From IMG/VR virus record IMGVR_UViG_3300044699_000037, positions 1-51,345 of that record: a DNA stretch of 51,345 nt. One strand, 5' to 3'. The notes beneath the pieces were generated by a model. That model saw only the letters and a program-made list of their open reading frames with translations. It ran no database searches and had not been told where the DNA came from. Numbering within the stretch: the stretch's first letter is position 1; every line of letters begins with the position of its first letter. Of the stretch, positions 32,942-40,333 are shown one piece after another. This stretch comes from a virus. The position numbers were made by a program, and so were the translations under genes.

Positions 32942-33922
32942 TGAACGATCATCGTATCCCGACTATCCTCAGTCGTCCTGATCGACTCCACGATCCGCTC
33001 TACGTGTTGATGAGCGCGTACAACCCGCCGCGTTTTCGGTCTCGGTGGAAGTTGTTCGCCGATAACGTGAAGCGAGTCGAAGAGGCTGGCGGCATTCCGT
33101 ACATCGTCGAGATTGCCCTCCGGAATAGGGACTTCGTGCTGACGGAGCCAGGCAATCCACGGCATCTCCAGCTTCGGACAAACCACGAGCTATGGTTCAA
33201 GGAGAACGCCTTGAACCTCTTGGCGCAGCGGCTTCCTCACGATTGGAAGTACGTGGCGTGGATCGACGGCGACATCACCTGGAGCCGTGACGACTGGGCT
33301 GACGAGACTCGGCACGCCCTTCAGTCGTGGCCAATCGTCCAGATGTTCAGCCAGGTCCATTACCTGAACGTGGACGAGGAGATCATCAAGACCAGTAAGG
33401 GCTTCGCGTACTCCTTTGCCACCGGACAACCGCTTCCTGAGCTTGGATCGTTCGGTGGATCGTATCCAAGTGGGGCACAATCTTACTGGCATCCCGGCTT
33501 CTGTTGGGCTGCGCGTCGGGATGCCTGGGATGGCATCGGCGGATTGCTGGACAAGTGCATCATGGGGGCCGGTGACTGGCATATGGCCTGGGCCTTCATT
33601 GGGGAGTACGAGCGAGCGATCCATAAGGGATTCCATCCTCGCTACCAACATGTGATTCGCGAGTGGTCACGGCGGGCCGACAATCACATCAAGCGCAACA
33701 TCGGCTATGTGAAGGGCCTGATCCTGCACCACTGGCACGGCTCGATTGCCAAAGCGGCAATACTGGTCGCGGCAGATCCGGCTGATGCAATCGAAGTTCG
33801 ATCCCACCGTCCACCTGTACCGCGACTATCAAGGACTGTTTCAACTCGATGACAACGCCATCGAACTCAGAGACGCCTACCGCAAGTACGCAAGGGACAG
33901 GGACGAAGACTCGCCCTCATGA
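32941..33922 (+). CDS. Glycosyltransferase-like protein, one frameshift
   Basis: Starts at ATG 32941 (TGATG). About 270 residues in the first frame include YVLMSAYNPPRFRSRWKLFA, the DxD-like KYVAWIDGDITWSRDDW, and SYWHPGFCWAARRDAWDGIG with GAGDWHMAWAFIGEYERAI, which match GT-A transferases. At about 33752 the true C-terminus continues in the other frame as RQYWSRQIRLMQSKFDPTVH and then LELRD-type helices to TGA 33922. It is encoded away from the glycan cassette and on the other strand. Confidence 0.7.
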
Positions 33923-34052
33923 ATGGTGGGGGCCGTGTAACACTGATGGGCCTGAAGGCGTGTGTTCCGAGTGCCATCGTATCCATCTCTGTGAACTGGA
34001 GACCTCGGCCTGGATCAACTACCTTAGGGGAAAGGGGCACATCTTCTCATGA
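33919..34052 (+). CDS. Small zinc-binding protein, indel close to start
   Basis: ATG 33919 overlaps the previous TGA. One base out of frame, after a G-run, the sequence reads EWWGPCNTDGPEGVCSECHR and then IHLCELETSAWINYLRGKGH to TGA 34052. Four Cys and two His give one or two zinc sites. About 43 residues if joined. The longer upstream frame from 33849 overlaps the glycosyltransferase C-terminus and is probably spurious. Confidence 0.45.
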
Positions 34053-34777
34053 ATGACGTTCGCATTCCTCGCTGGTCCGACATTGCGCTGGTAAACAACT
34101 CGACGGACTTTGTCGTGACCGATGAGTTCCTGCATGCTCTCCAGGTGCAATATGGACGCGACCTAGCTCCGGCATGGGGCACCTGGGGCGATATTGATCT
34201 AGTACCAGCAGATCAGATTCCTGACAAGCGCATGGTGCTCGGCATCTTCGATACAGCCGATCAAGCCTATGTACTGGGCTACCACGACATCACGCCATCT
34301 GGTTTGCCGGTTGGCAAGGTGTTCGTGGAAACATCTCGCGCTAACAACGCATCGATTTCCGTCGTCACATCGCATGAAATGTGTGAGATGGTCGTCAACC
34401 CGTTCATCAACCGCATGATCCAGGACCTACGACATCCGTTCCGGTTCTGGATCTCGGAAGTGTGCGATGCGGTTGAAGCTGATGAAGACGGGTATGCTAT
34501 CGAGGGAGTCCAGGTATCCAACTTCGTGCTCCCGTCCTACTTCAATGATCTCTCCGGACCGTGGGATCAGGTGGGACTGCTGACTGGGCCACTGCCAACC
34601 CTACGTCCAGGCGGCTATCTAAGCTATATCGAGCATGGCATGTGGCATCAGATCTACGGTAGGAACAGAGCAGCGCGAATCGGAAAGTTCGGTGGAAGCG
34701 GACGGTTGAACCGTGTGGGCCGTCAGAAGATCATATCCACGTTCAACGTGATTCGCCAGGACGTGCAAGCTCCGTAG
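34049..34777 (+). CDS. Zinc metallopeptidase-like phage protein
   Basis: 242 residues. ISVVTSHEMCEMVVNPFI contains a HExxE core, followed by FWISEVCDAVEADEDGYAIE and GVQVSNFVLPSYFND. I recognise this combined pattern (SHE..EM..NP ... E.CD..E ... VSNF..P..F) from phage and bacterial proteins of predicted metallopeptidase fold. No signal peptide, so it may be virion-associated or cytoplasmic. Substrate unknown. ATG overlaps the previous stop (ATGA); an intrinsic terminator follows. Confidence 0.6.
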   Translation: MNDVRIPRWSDIALVNNSTDFVVTDEFLHALQVQYGRDLAPAWGTWGDIDLVPADQIPDKRMVLGIFDTADQAYVLGYHDITPSGLPVGKVFVETSRANNASISVVTSHEMCEMVVNPFINRMIQDLRHPFRFWISEVCDAVEADEDGYAIEGVQVSNFVLPSYFNDLSGPWDQVGLLTGPLPTLRPGGYLSYIEHGMWHQIYGRNRAARIGKFGGSGRLNRVGRQKIISTFNVIRQDVQAP

Positions 34778-34798
34778 CGCAGTCCAAACGTTTTCGGC

Positions 34799-34827
34799 TT
34801 GACACCGAGCCGGGGGTCGTGGCATCG
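34799..34827 (+). promoter_or_regulatory. TTGACACC element, rightward copy (D)
   Basis: CGGCTTGACACCGAG followed by GTGGCATCGTGAC matches the three leftward elements in regions 45330-45358, 48045-48073 and 48859-48887, including the spacing from TTGACA to the TGAC block. Here it overlaps the terminator stem, so it may either be a true promoter for the tRNA-Met region or fortuitous. Confidence 0.3.
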
Positions 34828-34850
34828 TGACCCTCGGCTCGAATTGTTTT
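34807..34850 (+). terminator. Intrinsic terminator
   Basis: A 12-bp stem GAGCCGGGGGTC / GACCCTCGGCTC with one G-T pair and a ten-base loop, followed by AATTGTTTT. Placed 30 bases after the metallopeptidase-like gene. Confidence 0.75.
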
Positions 34851-35162
34851 AGACCGAGCCATGTGGCGACACACGTAGCGGGGACCGCACACCCGCTACA
34901 TGTCGAAGGTACATATGCGACCAGTATTCGGACGACGGTACATTCTAGGATTTGGTTCCACAGGCCGTATGCCTGTGGAGAGCAAAGGTAAACGCAACTC
35001 GCTGCGGCGTGGAAGGACACGCGTGGATCGGCCTCCTTGGGGGCGGGATTCAGCCCGTGGTCCAAGCACGGAAGCTGGTACCAAGGCCAGTCAGCGAGAT
35101 CACTAGGAGGTTCATCATGATTACAGGAGGTGCGCCATGACACTTTAGGGAGGTGATGTGTC
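34851..35162 (+). other. Short-ORF region with start-site hairpin and three ribosome-site motifs
   Basis: No gene is certain. An ORF from ATG 34969 (PVESKGKRNSLRRGRTRVD..., 45 codons to 35106) is basic and possible. Its ATG lies in the loop of a 9-bp hairpin, TCCACAGGC (34957) / GCCTGTGGA (34971). Just before the next gene three AGGAGG-like motifs occur in 50 bases, with a seven-codon ORF (MITGGAP) and a three-codon ORF, suggesting re-initiation or leader-peptide control. Confidence 0.35.
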
Positions 35163-35339
35163 ATGGCACGAGGTGGAAAACAGGGCGGCAAGAGTTCGCC
35201 CAAGATCGGTCGCAGCGGGATGGCGTCCACGAAAGCAAAATACGCAGAGCAGTTCAAGCGTACCGCCCGCAACAAGGCGCGACGGATCAAGCAGCACAAC
35301 GGCGACGAGTTCTACAAGGACTGGCTCGCCAAACAGTAG
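35163..35339 (+). CDS. 58-residue basic protein
   Basis: ATG 35163 preceded by GGGAGGTGATGTGTC. Reads ARGGKQGGKSSPKIGRSGMA, then KAKYAEQFKRTARNKARRIK and ends EFYKDWLAKQ. The Lys/Arg-rich helix suggests RNA or DNA binding. A small basic protein of this shape is frequent in phages; I cannot name a family. Confidence 0.55.
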   Translation: MARGGKQGGKSSPKIGRSGMASTKAKYAEQFKRTARNKARRIKQHNGDEFYKDWLAKQ

Positions 35340-35350
35340 AATGCGAACAT

Positions 35351-35416
35351 CCCGACGAGACGAATTCCTCAGTGGGTGCGCACCCGAAGGCTCGTCGGTC
35401 TGGCCCTGATTGAGGC
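35351..35416 (+). ncRNA. Candidate structured RNA
   Basis: Nested stems: CCGACGAG (35352-35359) pairs with CTCGTCGG (35391-35398), enclosing the palindrome GGGTGCGCACCC; then GGCC...GGCC (35402-35416) follows, and a terminator starts at 35419. The element begins 12 bases after a stop codon and has no ORF. Could be a 3' UTR structure or a small RNA processed from the mRNA. Confidence 0.4.
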
Positions 35417-35418
35417 CA

Positions 35419-35468
35419 CCATACGCGGAAGAGGGATCGGTCTAGAACGTTCCGCGTATGGAATTTTT
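35419..35468 (+). terminator. Intrinsic terminator with 12-bp perfect stem
   Basis: CCATACGCGGAA (35419-35430) pairs with TTCCGCGTATGG (35450-35461), loop 19 bases, followed by AATTTTT. Strong rho-independent signal separating the basic-protein gene from tRNA-Met. Confidence 0.85.
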
Positions 35469-35582
35469 CCCCTGCTGCGTGTGGCACGCGGCCACCTAGG
35501 GCTAGGGATTGTCCTGATGCACTAGCGCCAACGGCGGATTAAGGGTGAGATCTGCGCACCAACTCTCGCCAGCAGGATTTAT

Positions 35583-35660
35583 TGCGCGGATGGAGCAACG
35601 GTGGCTCATCACTCTCATAAGGTGAAAATCAGTAGGGTTCGACTCCCACCTGCGCAACCA
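35583..35660 (+). tRNA. tRNA with CAT anticodon (Met or Ile2), CCA encoded
   Basis: Acceptor TGCGCGG pairs with CTGCGCA, followed by A-CCA. D-stem GAGC/GCTC; anticodon arm TCACT-CTCATAA-GGTGA gives anticodon CAT. The T arm GTAGGGTTCGACTCCCAC has one extra base for a 5-bp stem and 7-base loop (GTGGG expected), probably a single-base insertion. The anticodon stem lacks the three G-C pairs of initiators and position 1 pairs with 72, so an elongator Met or a lysidine-modified Ile tRNA is more likely. Confidence 0.75.
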
Positions 35661-35685
35661 CATATCACCAACTAGAGGATACCGG

Positions 35686-36895
35686 ATGAACAAGTTGTTT
35701 GTAACACTGGTTGTAGTCAGCCTGTCTATGATTGCTCCTGCATACGCCACAACGTGCTCCACCGTGCAATCGATTACTACAGAGATCCGCTATGGCGACA
35801 CCATCAGGGCAGACGTGGTGGGGTGTTCAACACTACCCAATACACCAGGTCCGAAGCACTTCGACTTCTGGCCGCGCCTGGAACCATACAGTTTTGGGAC
35901 CGTGGACAATAGCGACCTTGCCCTTGGGTGTCCCGCTGGCGCATGGCCTGGGACGACTAAGACGATTACTTGGACAACCTACAACACTGCTCATCCAGTG
36001 ATCGACATTCAGTGGTATTACGGGACAACCCAGTTTTGAACCCAATATCGTGAACAACGGGTGCAAGGCGTCCTTCACCCTTACACGCCCAACGGTAGAT
36101 CCTTGCGATCCCATGTCGGTATGCTCAGGCAACACGGTGATGTTCTGCCGGTCGCTCTCTGGCTCGCCCGCCGTAGCGAGTGAGTGCATCGGCCCATTGG
36201 GGATGGTAGTGCCTCCCTCCGTTGGAGGGGTATGCGACTGTCACACCGTGACGGTAAAGGTGCCCAAGCCACCTGATGCCCAACTGGCATACACCACTAT
36301 CGCGGCTGAGACTGGGGCCTGGGCCACCATGATGTACGGGATGTCCGTAGCGGGCTGGCCCCCCTGGACTGCCATCACAACCAGGGCGATATCCAGGTTT
36401 CTGGCAGCCATTTCGGTGGCGGCAGCGGCACTTGCCGAGGACCCGCCAGATCTCGTCAACGCCCAAGTCCTACCGGATGTGTTGACCCTTCTGGAGCCTC
36501 CCGTAACTAGCGGCGGGGATGTGTACGGGGTGCAGACACTCACCACGGCAGACGGCTGCACGGCGACCCAGTGCGCCAACATGAACACGATCATGAACAA
36601 GCTGAATCAGGCCCAGGCCAAGCTGCGGGCGTCTCAGCAGGCGCTCGACAGGTGGGCCGGGTGTGTTCAACTCAACTGCGCCCCTGCCTATCTTGAACAG
36701 CAACTAGACTACTACGATCAAGTGGTGGTGGGATTTCAGACGGCGTTGTCCCTCCTGCGTAATGTCACGGTGACCTTGAATGATTCGAAGATATGGAAAA
36801 CTGGGCCACGGGATTACAGGCCCTTCTATGCCCCGCTCTACCAGGGCTCGGCGGAATTGCTCACGTGGTCAACGACTAATCTGCAATCACAGTAA
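35686..36895 (+). CDS. Secreted protein with signal peptide, frameshifted near 36030
   Basis: ATG 35686 begins a signal peptide, NKLFVTLVVVSLSMIAPAYA, with AxA cleavage near residue 21. The first frame ends in WYYGTTQF at 36039, but QPSFEPNIVNNGCKASFTLT runs on in the next frame to 36895. The mature part is Cys-rich at first (DPMSVCSGNTVMFCRS, GGVCDCHTVTVKV), then Ala-rich and helical (KLNQAQAKLRASQQALDRWA). A periplasmic or envelope role in the infected cell is likely; family unknown. Joined length about 400 residues. Confidence 0.5.
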
Positions 36896-37092
36896 TGGGC
36901 TGCGACATACGTGTCACGGATATGTATGTCGCGGACTGGGACAAGAGCAGCAAGAGCGTGTCAAGCTGGGGATGGTGGTGGGAAGATTGCGGCCATCTCT
37001 GCCGCTGGGGGCTTGCCGAAGACCTGCCAGGCAAATGCTGCAAGTGCACGAAACGTCACCAAGTTGGATGCGACATCTGCGAGTGGAAATGA
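36895..37092 (+). CDS. C-x-H-x-C family zinc protein 2
   Basis: 65 residues; ATG overlaps the preceding stop as TAATG. Tyr/Trp-rich N-part (VTDMYVADWDKSSKSVSSWG) followed by EDCGHLCRWGLAEDLPGKCC and KCTKRHQVGCDICEWK, which places all six Cys and the His of the family. Followed immediately (ATGA) by a second member of similar N-terminal sequence, so these two are a recent tandem pair. Confidence 0.7.
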   Translation: MGCDIRVTDMYVADWDKSSKSVSSWGWWWEDCGHLCRWGLAEDLPGKCCKCTKRHQVGCDICEWK

Positions 37093-37316
37093 AGAAAACT
37101 ATGGACATGAGGGTGACTCAGGATTACTGCGCCGACTGGCGAAAGAGCAAGTCCGGCGCTCGTTTCTGGGGGTGGTGGTGGATGGTAGACTGCCCACACC
37201 TATGCCTCTATAACGATCCATCGGGGAAATGCTGCGTGTGTATAGGTGAGCAGAATACAACCGCAGGCACATGCGGTATATGCGAGATGTCTCTTACCGG
37301 AGGGACCCATGCTTGA
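37089..37316 (+). CDS. C-x-H-x-C family zinc protein 3
   Basis: 75 residues from ATG 37089 (ATGA overlap). MRVTQDYCADWRKSKSGARF parallels the previous protein, then VDCPHLCLYNDPSGKCCVCI and GTCGICEMSLTGG. An in-frame opening far upstream (to 36780) lies inside the secreted-protein gene and is not coding. Confidence 0.7.
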   Translation: MKKTMDMRVTQDYCADWRKSKSGARFWGWWWMVDCPHLCLYNDPSGKCCVCIGEQNTTAGTCGICEMSLTGGTHA

Positions 37317-37499
37317 ATGCCGACATGCGTGGCGCGGGATGGCTGACGACCTCCGCATCGGTGCGGTAAACAGTTCCTCCACTCGGCTGATGCCCATGTC
37401 TGCCGGTGTGGAGCGCGGGATGACGAGGACCCGTTCTGGGTGTCGAAGTCCCATAGGCCGGAAGAAGAGTCCCACTGGAAGGAACCCAATCGACGGTAG
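37309..37499 (+). CDS. Small Cys/His protein, frameshifted near 37350
   Basis: ATG 37309 has GGAGG six bases upstream and overlaps the previous stop by eight bases. The first frame gives LECRHAWRGMADDLR, and the next frame continues HRCGKQFLHSADAHVCRCGA and DEDPFWVSKSHRPEEESHW to TAG 37499. The joined ~63-residue protein would hold C-x2-H and C-x10-H-x-C-x-C, likely one zinc site. Unrecognised and distinct from the 12-member family. Confidence 0.4.
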
Positions 37500-37508
37500 A
37501 CTGTCTAT

Positions 37509-37751
37509 GTGGTCAACCTTACTGCCCCCGTAATAATCCGTGTCATCATCTGTGTAACGCTGCTGACCCTGACAGTCCCGATCGGATCTGGCACCTCCCA
37601 GCAAGGACTGGAGGAACACATCACGATTAAGTGGTGTCAGTGGGCGACGACAGACGTGAAAGGACAGTTGCACGTTCAGCGACAGGTGATGATGGACGAC
37701 AAGCCCATCGGGACTCCACACAATCAGTTGGTTCTCTATCCCGGTTCCTGA
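37509..37751 (+). CDS. Small exported or membrane protein
   Basis: 80 residues from GTG 37509. Hydrophobic N-terminus NLTAPVIIRVIICVTLLTLT acts as signal or anchor, followed by a polar domain (LEEHITIKWCQWATTDVKGQ, LHVQRQVMMDDKPIG). Its start lies ten bases after the previous stop. Unrecognised. Confidence 0.5.
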   Translation: MVNLTAPVIIRVIICVTLLTLTVPIGSGTSQQGLEEHITIKWCQWATTDVKGQLHVQRQVMMDDKPIGTPHNQLVLYPGS

Positions 37752-37772
37752 GCCAGAGCCAGCACCAGCGAA

Positions 37773-38528
37773 ATGAACGAAATCGAACAGGAACAACTGC
37801 GTCAAGCCTTCGAGATGGCCGGGTTCCCGACCAACAAGGCGACGGAGCCTGTTCCCTGGTCTGATCGGCTTGCTGATCTGGCTGGACTCATGGGTGGAGC
37901 CAACCCATCGAAGTTCGGGCTACGGATTCCCATGCAGGCACTCACCAACATGCTCAAGCAGATGGCTGGCGAGTGGCGGTGGTCACGTACCCATGAGGCC
38001 CCGTCGAGACAGGTGATCCGAGATTTGAACAATCCGGCCACCGTCGAAGCGGTGGAGAAGTTCCTCGCCCCGATTCCTGACACAAGCAAGTTGAGCCCGC
38101 TCAGTCAGGGAACCAACGTGGTAGCGTTTCAGGCCGGAGACAAGGTTCTGAAGATGCGGATTCCGACCTTCCTCGAACGCCGCCTCGGGGAGCCGCTGAG
38201 TGAATTAGCAGAGCAGTGGAATGCTGCCGGACGTGATCTCCCTGACATCATGATCCCGAATCTACGACTTCAGGAAGCTCCTGGGATGCTGTTGGCAGAA
38301 CAGCCGTTAGCTAGGCCATTCTCTGAACGATGGGCTAAGTCTCAGAAACCAGCGTCGAACGATCCGCGAGGATGGCCTGACATTGAGGCGATGCTAGGAG
38401 ACGCGATGAAGGAACGCGGGTATGGATATCGCGATCTTCATGCTGGTCAGGTAGGGTTCATGCCGAAGGACAAGATCCCCCGCATCTGGGACTACGACGT
38501 GCCTGTGCCGCCTGTCTTCCTAGAGTAG
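37773..38528 (+). CDS. Protein kinase-like fold protein
   Basis: 251 residues. An N-terminal helical region (~95 residues) is followed by SPLSQGTNVVAFQAGDKVLK, which looks like a glycine loop and the strand bearing the ATP-binding Lys. RGYGYRDLHAGQVGFMPKD then mimics the catalytic loop RDLHxxN (here Gln instead of Asn), and RIWDYDVPVP stands where DFG would be. Small kinase-fold proteins with these motifs occur in phages. Substrate unknown and activity uncertain given the N to Q change. Last rightward gene; its end overlaps the convergent gene by nine bases. Confidence 0.5.
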   Translation: MNEIEQEQLRQAFEMAGFPTNKATEPVPWSDRLADLAGLMGGANPSKFGLRIPMQALTNMLKQMAGEWRWSRTHEAPSRQVIRDLNNPATVEAVEKFLAPIPDTSKLSPLSQGTNVVAFQAGDKVLKMRIPTFLERRLGEPLSELAEQWNAAGRDLPDIMIPNLRLQEAPGMLLAEQPLARPFSERWAKSQKPASNDPRGWPDIEAMLGDAMKERGYGYRDLHAGQVGFMPKDKIPRIWDYDVPVPPVFLE

Positions 38529-38750
38529 CGTGTGTTCGCAGTAGGCGTTTTCCTCGTACGGCCTCTTGCTCGCCTGTTCGTGCTGCCCGCAACAAACCAC
38601 GCATAGGTTACTTCTCTTCCCTCGACATAGGCAGCATGCCCCACCCATCAGGTACCAACATACGTGAGGACATTCTGGCGTGATCTGAAGTGTCCAGGAG
38701 TCGGACGACGACGCCATCAGCCTACTATTGCTCTCCGAGACGAATATCAT
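38520..38750 (-). CDS. C-x-H-x-C family zinc protein 4
   Basis: 76 residues. TPECPHVCWYLMGGACCLCR then GKRSNLCVVCCGQHEQASKR, with an extra Cys after the last knuckle, as in the relative two genes upstream. ATG overlaps the preceding stop (ATGA). Last gene of the leftward early region; it converges with the kinase-like gene without a visible terminator. Confidence 0.7.
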   Translation of the reverse strand: MIFVSESNSRLMASSSDSWTLQITPECPHVCWYLMGGACCLCRGKRSNLCVVCCGQHEQASKRPYEENAYCEHTLL

Positions 38751-38941
38751 GGCTTCAACTTCTTCCGCATGTACGCCTGGATACCCTCGGCGTGCGGATC
38801 AGGCGTACTCTTCATGTAATCCCAAGCAGCCGCGATAGCCTGATCGATAGTATCATCACGCACTCTCGCAACGTGAGCCCGAGCGTTATCAACCTCTTCA
38901 CGTAGAGCCTCCAGTTCCCGGCGATCAATTTCGTCCATCAT
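38747..38941 (-). CDS. Small coiled-coil protein
   Basis: 64 residues from ATG 38941 (GGAG upstream). Heptad-rich N-terminus DRRELEALREEVDNARAHVA, then IDQAIAAAWDYMKSTPDPHA and a basic end. Longer open frame upstream overlaps zinc protein 5 and is rejected. Sandwiched between two zinc-family genes. Confidence 0.5.
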   Translation of the reverse strand: MMDEIDRRELEALREEVDNARAHVARVRDDTIDQAIAAAWDYMKSTPDPHAEGIQAYMRKKLKP

Positions 38942-39161
38942 GGACTCCATCACACATGCAATCGCTGATGCCTGATTTCCATTGCGCATGTTGCCCACAG
39001 CACACACGGCAGATGGACCTACGGCCAGCGCAGATGCAACATCCATCCGCCCCAAGGTGCCAACACATGTGTTGACAGTGTGTGCTGAACTTTGTGATCC
39101 AGGAGGTGTGGATGTAGACGGTGGCGTCTTCACCGTTGTGATGGATCTCTGGGCCTCTCAT
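38925..39161 (-). CDS. C-x-H-x-C family zinc protein 5
   Basis: 78 residues. ATG 39161 is chosen because it overlaps the upstream stop (ATGA). Core STHCQHMCWHLGADGCCICA then GRRSICRVCCGQHAQWK. It shares the VCCGQH ending with member 4, marking them as the closest pair after members 11 and 12. Confidence 0.7.
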   Translation of the reverse strand: MRGPEIHHNGEDATVYIHTSWITKFSTHCQHMCWHLGADGCCICAGRRSICRVCCGQHAQWKSGISDCMCDGVHDGRN

Positions 39162-39419
39162 AGATGCATCTCCTCCATGCCACGACGCCACGGATCGACA
39201 CGCGTTTCTTCCAGGATCTGATCGAGCTTCTCCAGCATCTCTTCTTCCTGGGCCTTGTGTGAACAGGTTGAATCACACATCCGATGCTCGTCTGGAATCC
39301 ACCACCGGACTTCGTGGTTCAGGAACTTCCTGAGCTTGAGGATGATGCCTTGATACTTCTCCCTGTCACGCTGCCATCTGCGCTAGCTTGGTCGCCGCCT
39401 CAACGTCCATTGTGATCAT
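39158..39419 (-). CDS. Hypothetical charged protein, frameshifted near 39375
   Basis: ATG 39419 (GGAGG just upstream) gives ITMDVEAATKLAQMA and then the frame closes. The adjacent frame carries on as WQRDREKYQGIILKLRKFLN, then PDEHRMCDSTCSHKAQEEEM and LEKLDQILEETRVDPW to TGA 39158. Joined, it is about 86 residues, mostly helical with one CDSTCSH zinc-like motif. Confidence 0.45.
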
Positions 39420-39434
39420 AGCCTCCTCCAGTCA

Positions 39435-39734
39435 TCATAGGAACGACTTGTCGTTGACCCCCTTGCGCTTGTCGATGACGATGGCTTTCTCTTCCATCTC
39501 CCAGATCTCCATCCGGCTATGCGGATTGAACCCGGAACATTCCTCGACATCATCATCGATCTCGCCCAGCTTGCCACACATGATCCGCAGTTGGCTCTTG
39601 GTACGACGACGGAGTACTGTGGCGTACTTGCACCCGCCACAGATTCCGTCCGTCCTCAGCCCTCTGCCTTCGAACTTTACCGCATCGCCCTGCACACTGC
39701 CGTCCACGTGACCGAATCTCCTAATCATGTCCAT
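39435..39734 (-). CDS. Cys-rich small protein
   Basis: 99 residues. TDGICGGCKYATVLRRRTKS, QLRIMCGKLGEI and VEECSGFNPHSR give a C-x2-C...C...C arrangement with F-x-P after the last Cys. I have seen this spacing in small phage proteins of unknown function. Located immediately after two tRNA genes. Confidence 0.5.
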   Translation of the reverse strand: MDMIRRFGHVDGSVQGDAVKFEGRGLRTDGICGGCKYATVLRRRTKSQLRIMCGKLGEIDDDVEECSGFNPHSRMEIWEMEEKAIVIDKRKGVNDKSFL

Positions 39735-39740
39735 GTTGGA

Positions 39741-39814
39741 ACGCCTGGCAGGACTCGAACCTGCAACCTATGGGTTAGAAACCCATCACTCTGGTCCACT
39801 TGAGCTACAGGCGC
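39741..39814 (-). tRNA. tRNA-Arg (TCT)
   Basis: Acceptor GCGCCTG with CAGGCGT, D arm GCTC...GAG, anticodon arm ATGGG-TTTCTAA-CCCAT giving TCT, T arm GCAGG-TTCGAGT-CCTGC. CCA is not encoded. Reads AGA, a codon often rare in bacterial hosts. Confidence 0.9.
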
Positions 39815-39823
39815 ATGTGATTG

Positions 39824-39900
39824 GTCTGGCTGGCAGGACTTGAACCTGCGGCCCCTGCGCCCCAAACGCAGTGCTCTACCGGGCTGAGCTACAACCAGAC
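39824..39900 (-). tRNA. tRNA-Pro (TGG)
   Basis: Acceptor GTCTGGT with GCCAGAC, anticodon arm CTGCG-TTTGGGG-CGCAG giving TGG with G37 as usual for proline tRNAs, T arm GCAGG-TTCAAGT-CCTGC. CCA not encoded. Nine bases from tRNA-Arg, so probably processed from the same transcript. Confidence 0.9.
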
Positions 39901-39985
39901 GATCGTTTACCACTCGCACACCACACATTCATCATGAAGGCGCATGCTAACACGAGCCACCCGCCGATACGAGGAATATATGGGA

Positions 39986-40333
39986 TCACTCGTCGCCTTC
40001 ATGTTCCGGAGGTACAGTCCCGGTCACGCATTCCCTCGCACTGATCAGCTTGGTCTGCGTGTAGTAGCAGTCGAACTCCACTCTGATCGGTGTCGTTGGA
40101 TCAGCATTGTCATGCCATATCGTCTCGATCTCGATCTCGCTGTCCTCTTCATTTCGACGATTGATCACGCAGATCAGCATATCAATCTCGTGGTTTTCGT
40201 CGTCGAATCGATACGCGTACACGTTGCCGTTGGGCTGAAAGAGTCCCCATTGCCCACCCGGCCCCAACGTCATGGCCTGGATGGACACCTCAGGGAAATT
40301 TGTCTTCACTCGAACGTAGCCGGTACGGATCAT
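39986..40333 (-). CDS. Hypothetical protein
   Basis: 115 residues, beta-rich and acidic (GPGGQWGLFQPNGNVYAYRF, then SEIEIETIWHDNADPTTPIR). ATG forms ATGA with the upstream stop. Not recognised; similar in feel to the product at 42318-42680, which also mixes strands and acidic turns. Confidence 0.5.
   Translation of the reverse strand: MIRTGYVRVKTNFPEVSIQAMTLGPGGQWGLFQPNGNVYAYRFDDENHEIDMLICVINRRNEEDSEIEIETIWHDNADPTTPIRVEFDCYYTQTKLISARECVTGTVPPEHEGDE

Noticed and set aside
33849-33918. Upstream extension of the 34052 zinc ORF from ATG 33849
   Set aside because: This segment overlaps the true, frame-corrected C-terminus of the glycosyltransferase-like gene.
34619-35299. 226-codon minus-strand ORF
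   Set aside because: It runs antisense through the metallopeptidase 3' end, a terminator and a small gene; composition is not coding-like.
36780-37089. Extended N-terminus for zinc protein 3 back to 36780
   Set aside because: The upstream part lies out of frame inside the secreted-protein gene and zinc protein 2; ATG 37089 is coupled by ATGA.
39079-39110. TTGACA promoter-like site on the plus strand
   Set aside because: It is inside the coding sequence of a minus-strand zinc gene with no downstream plus-strand gene.
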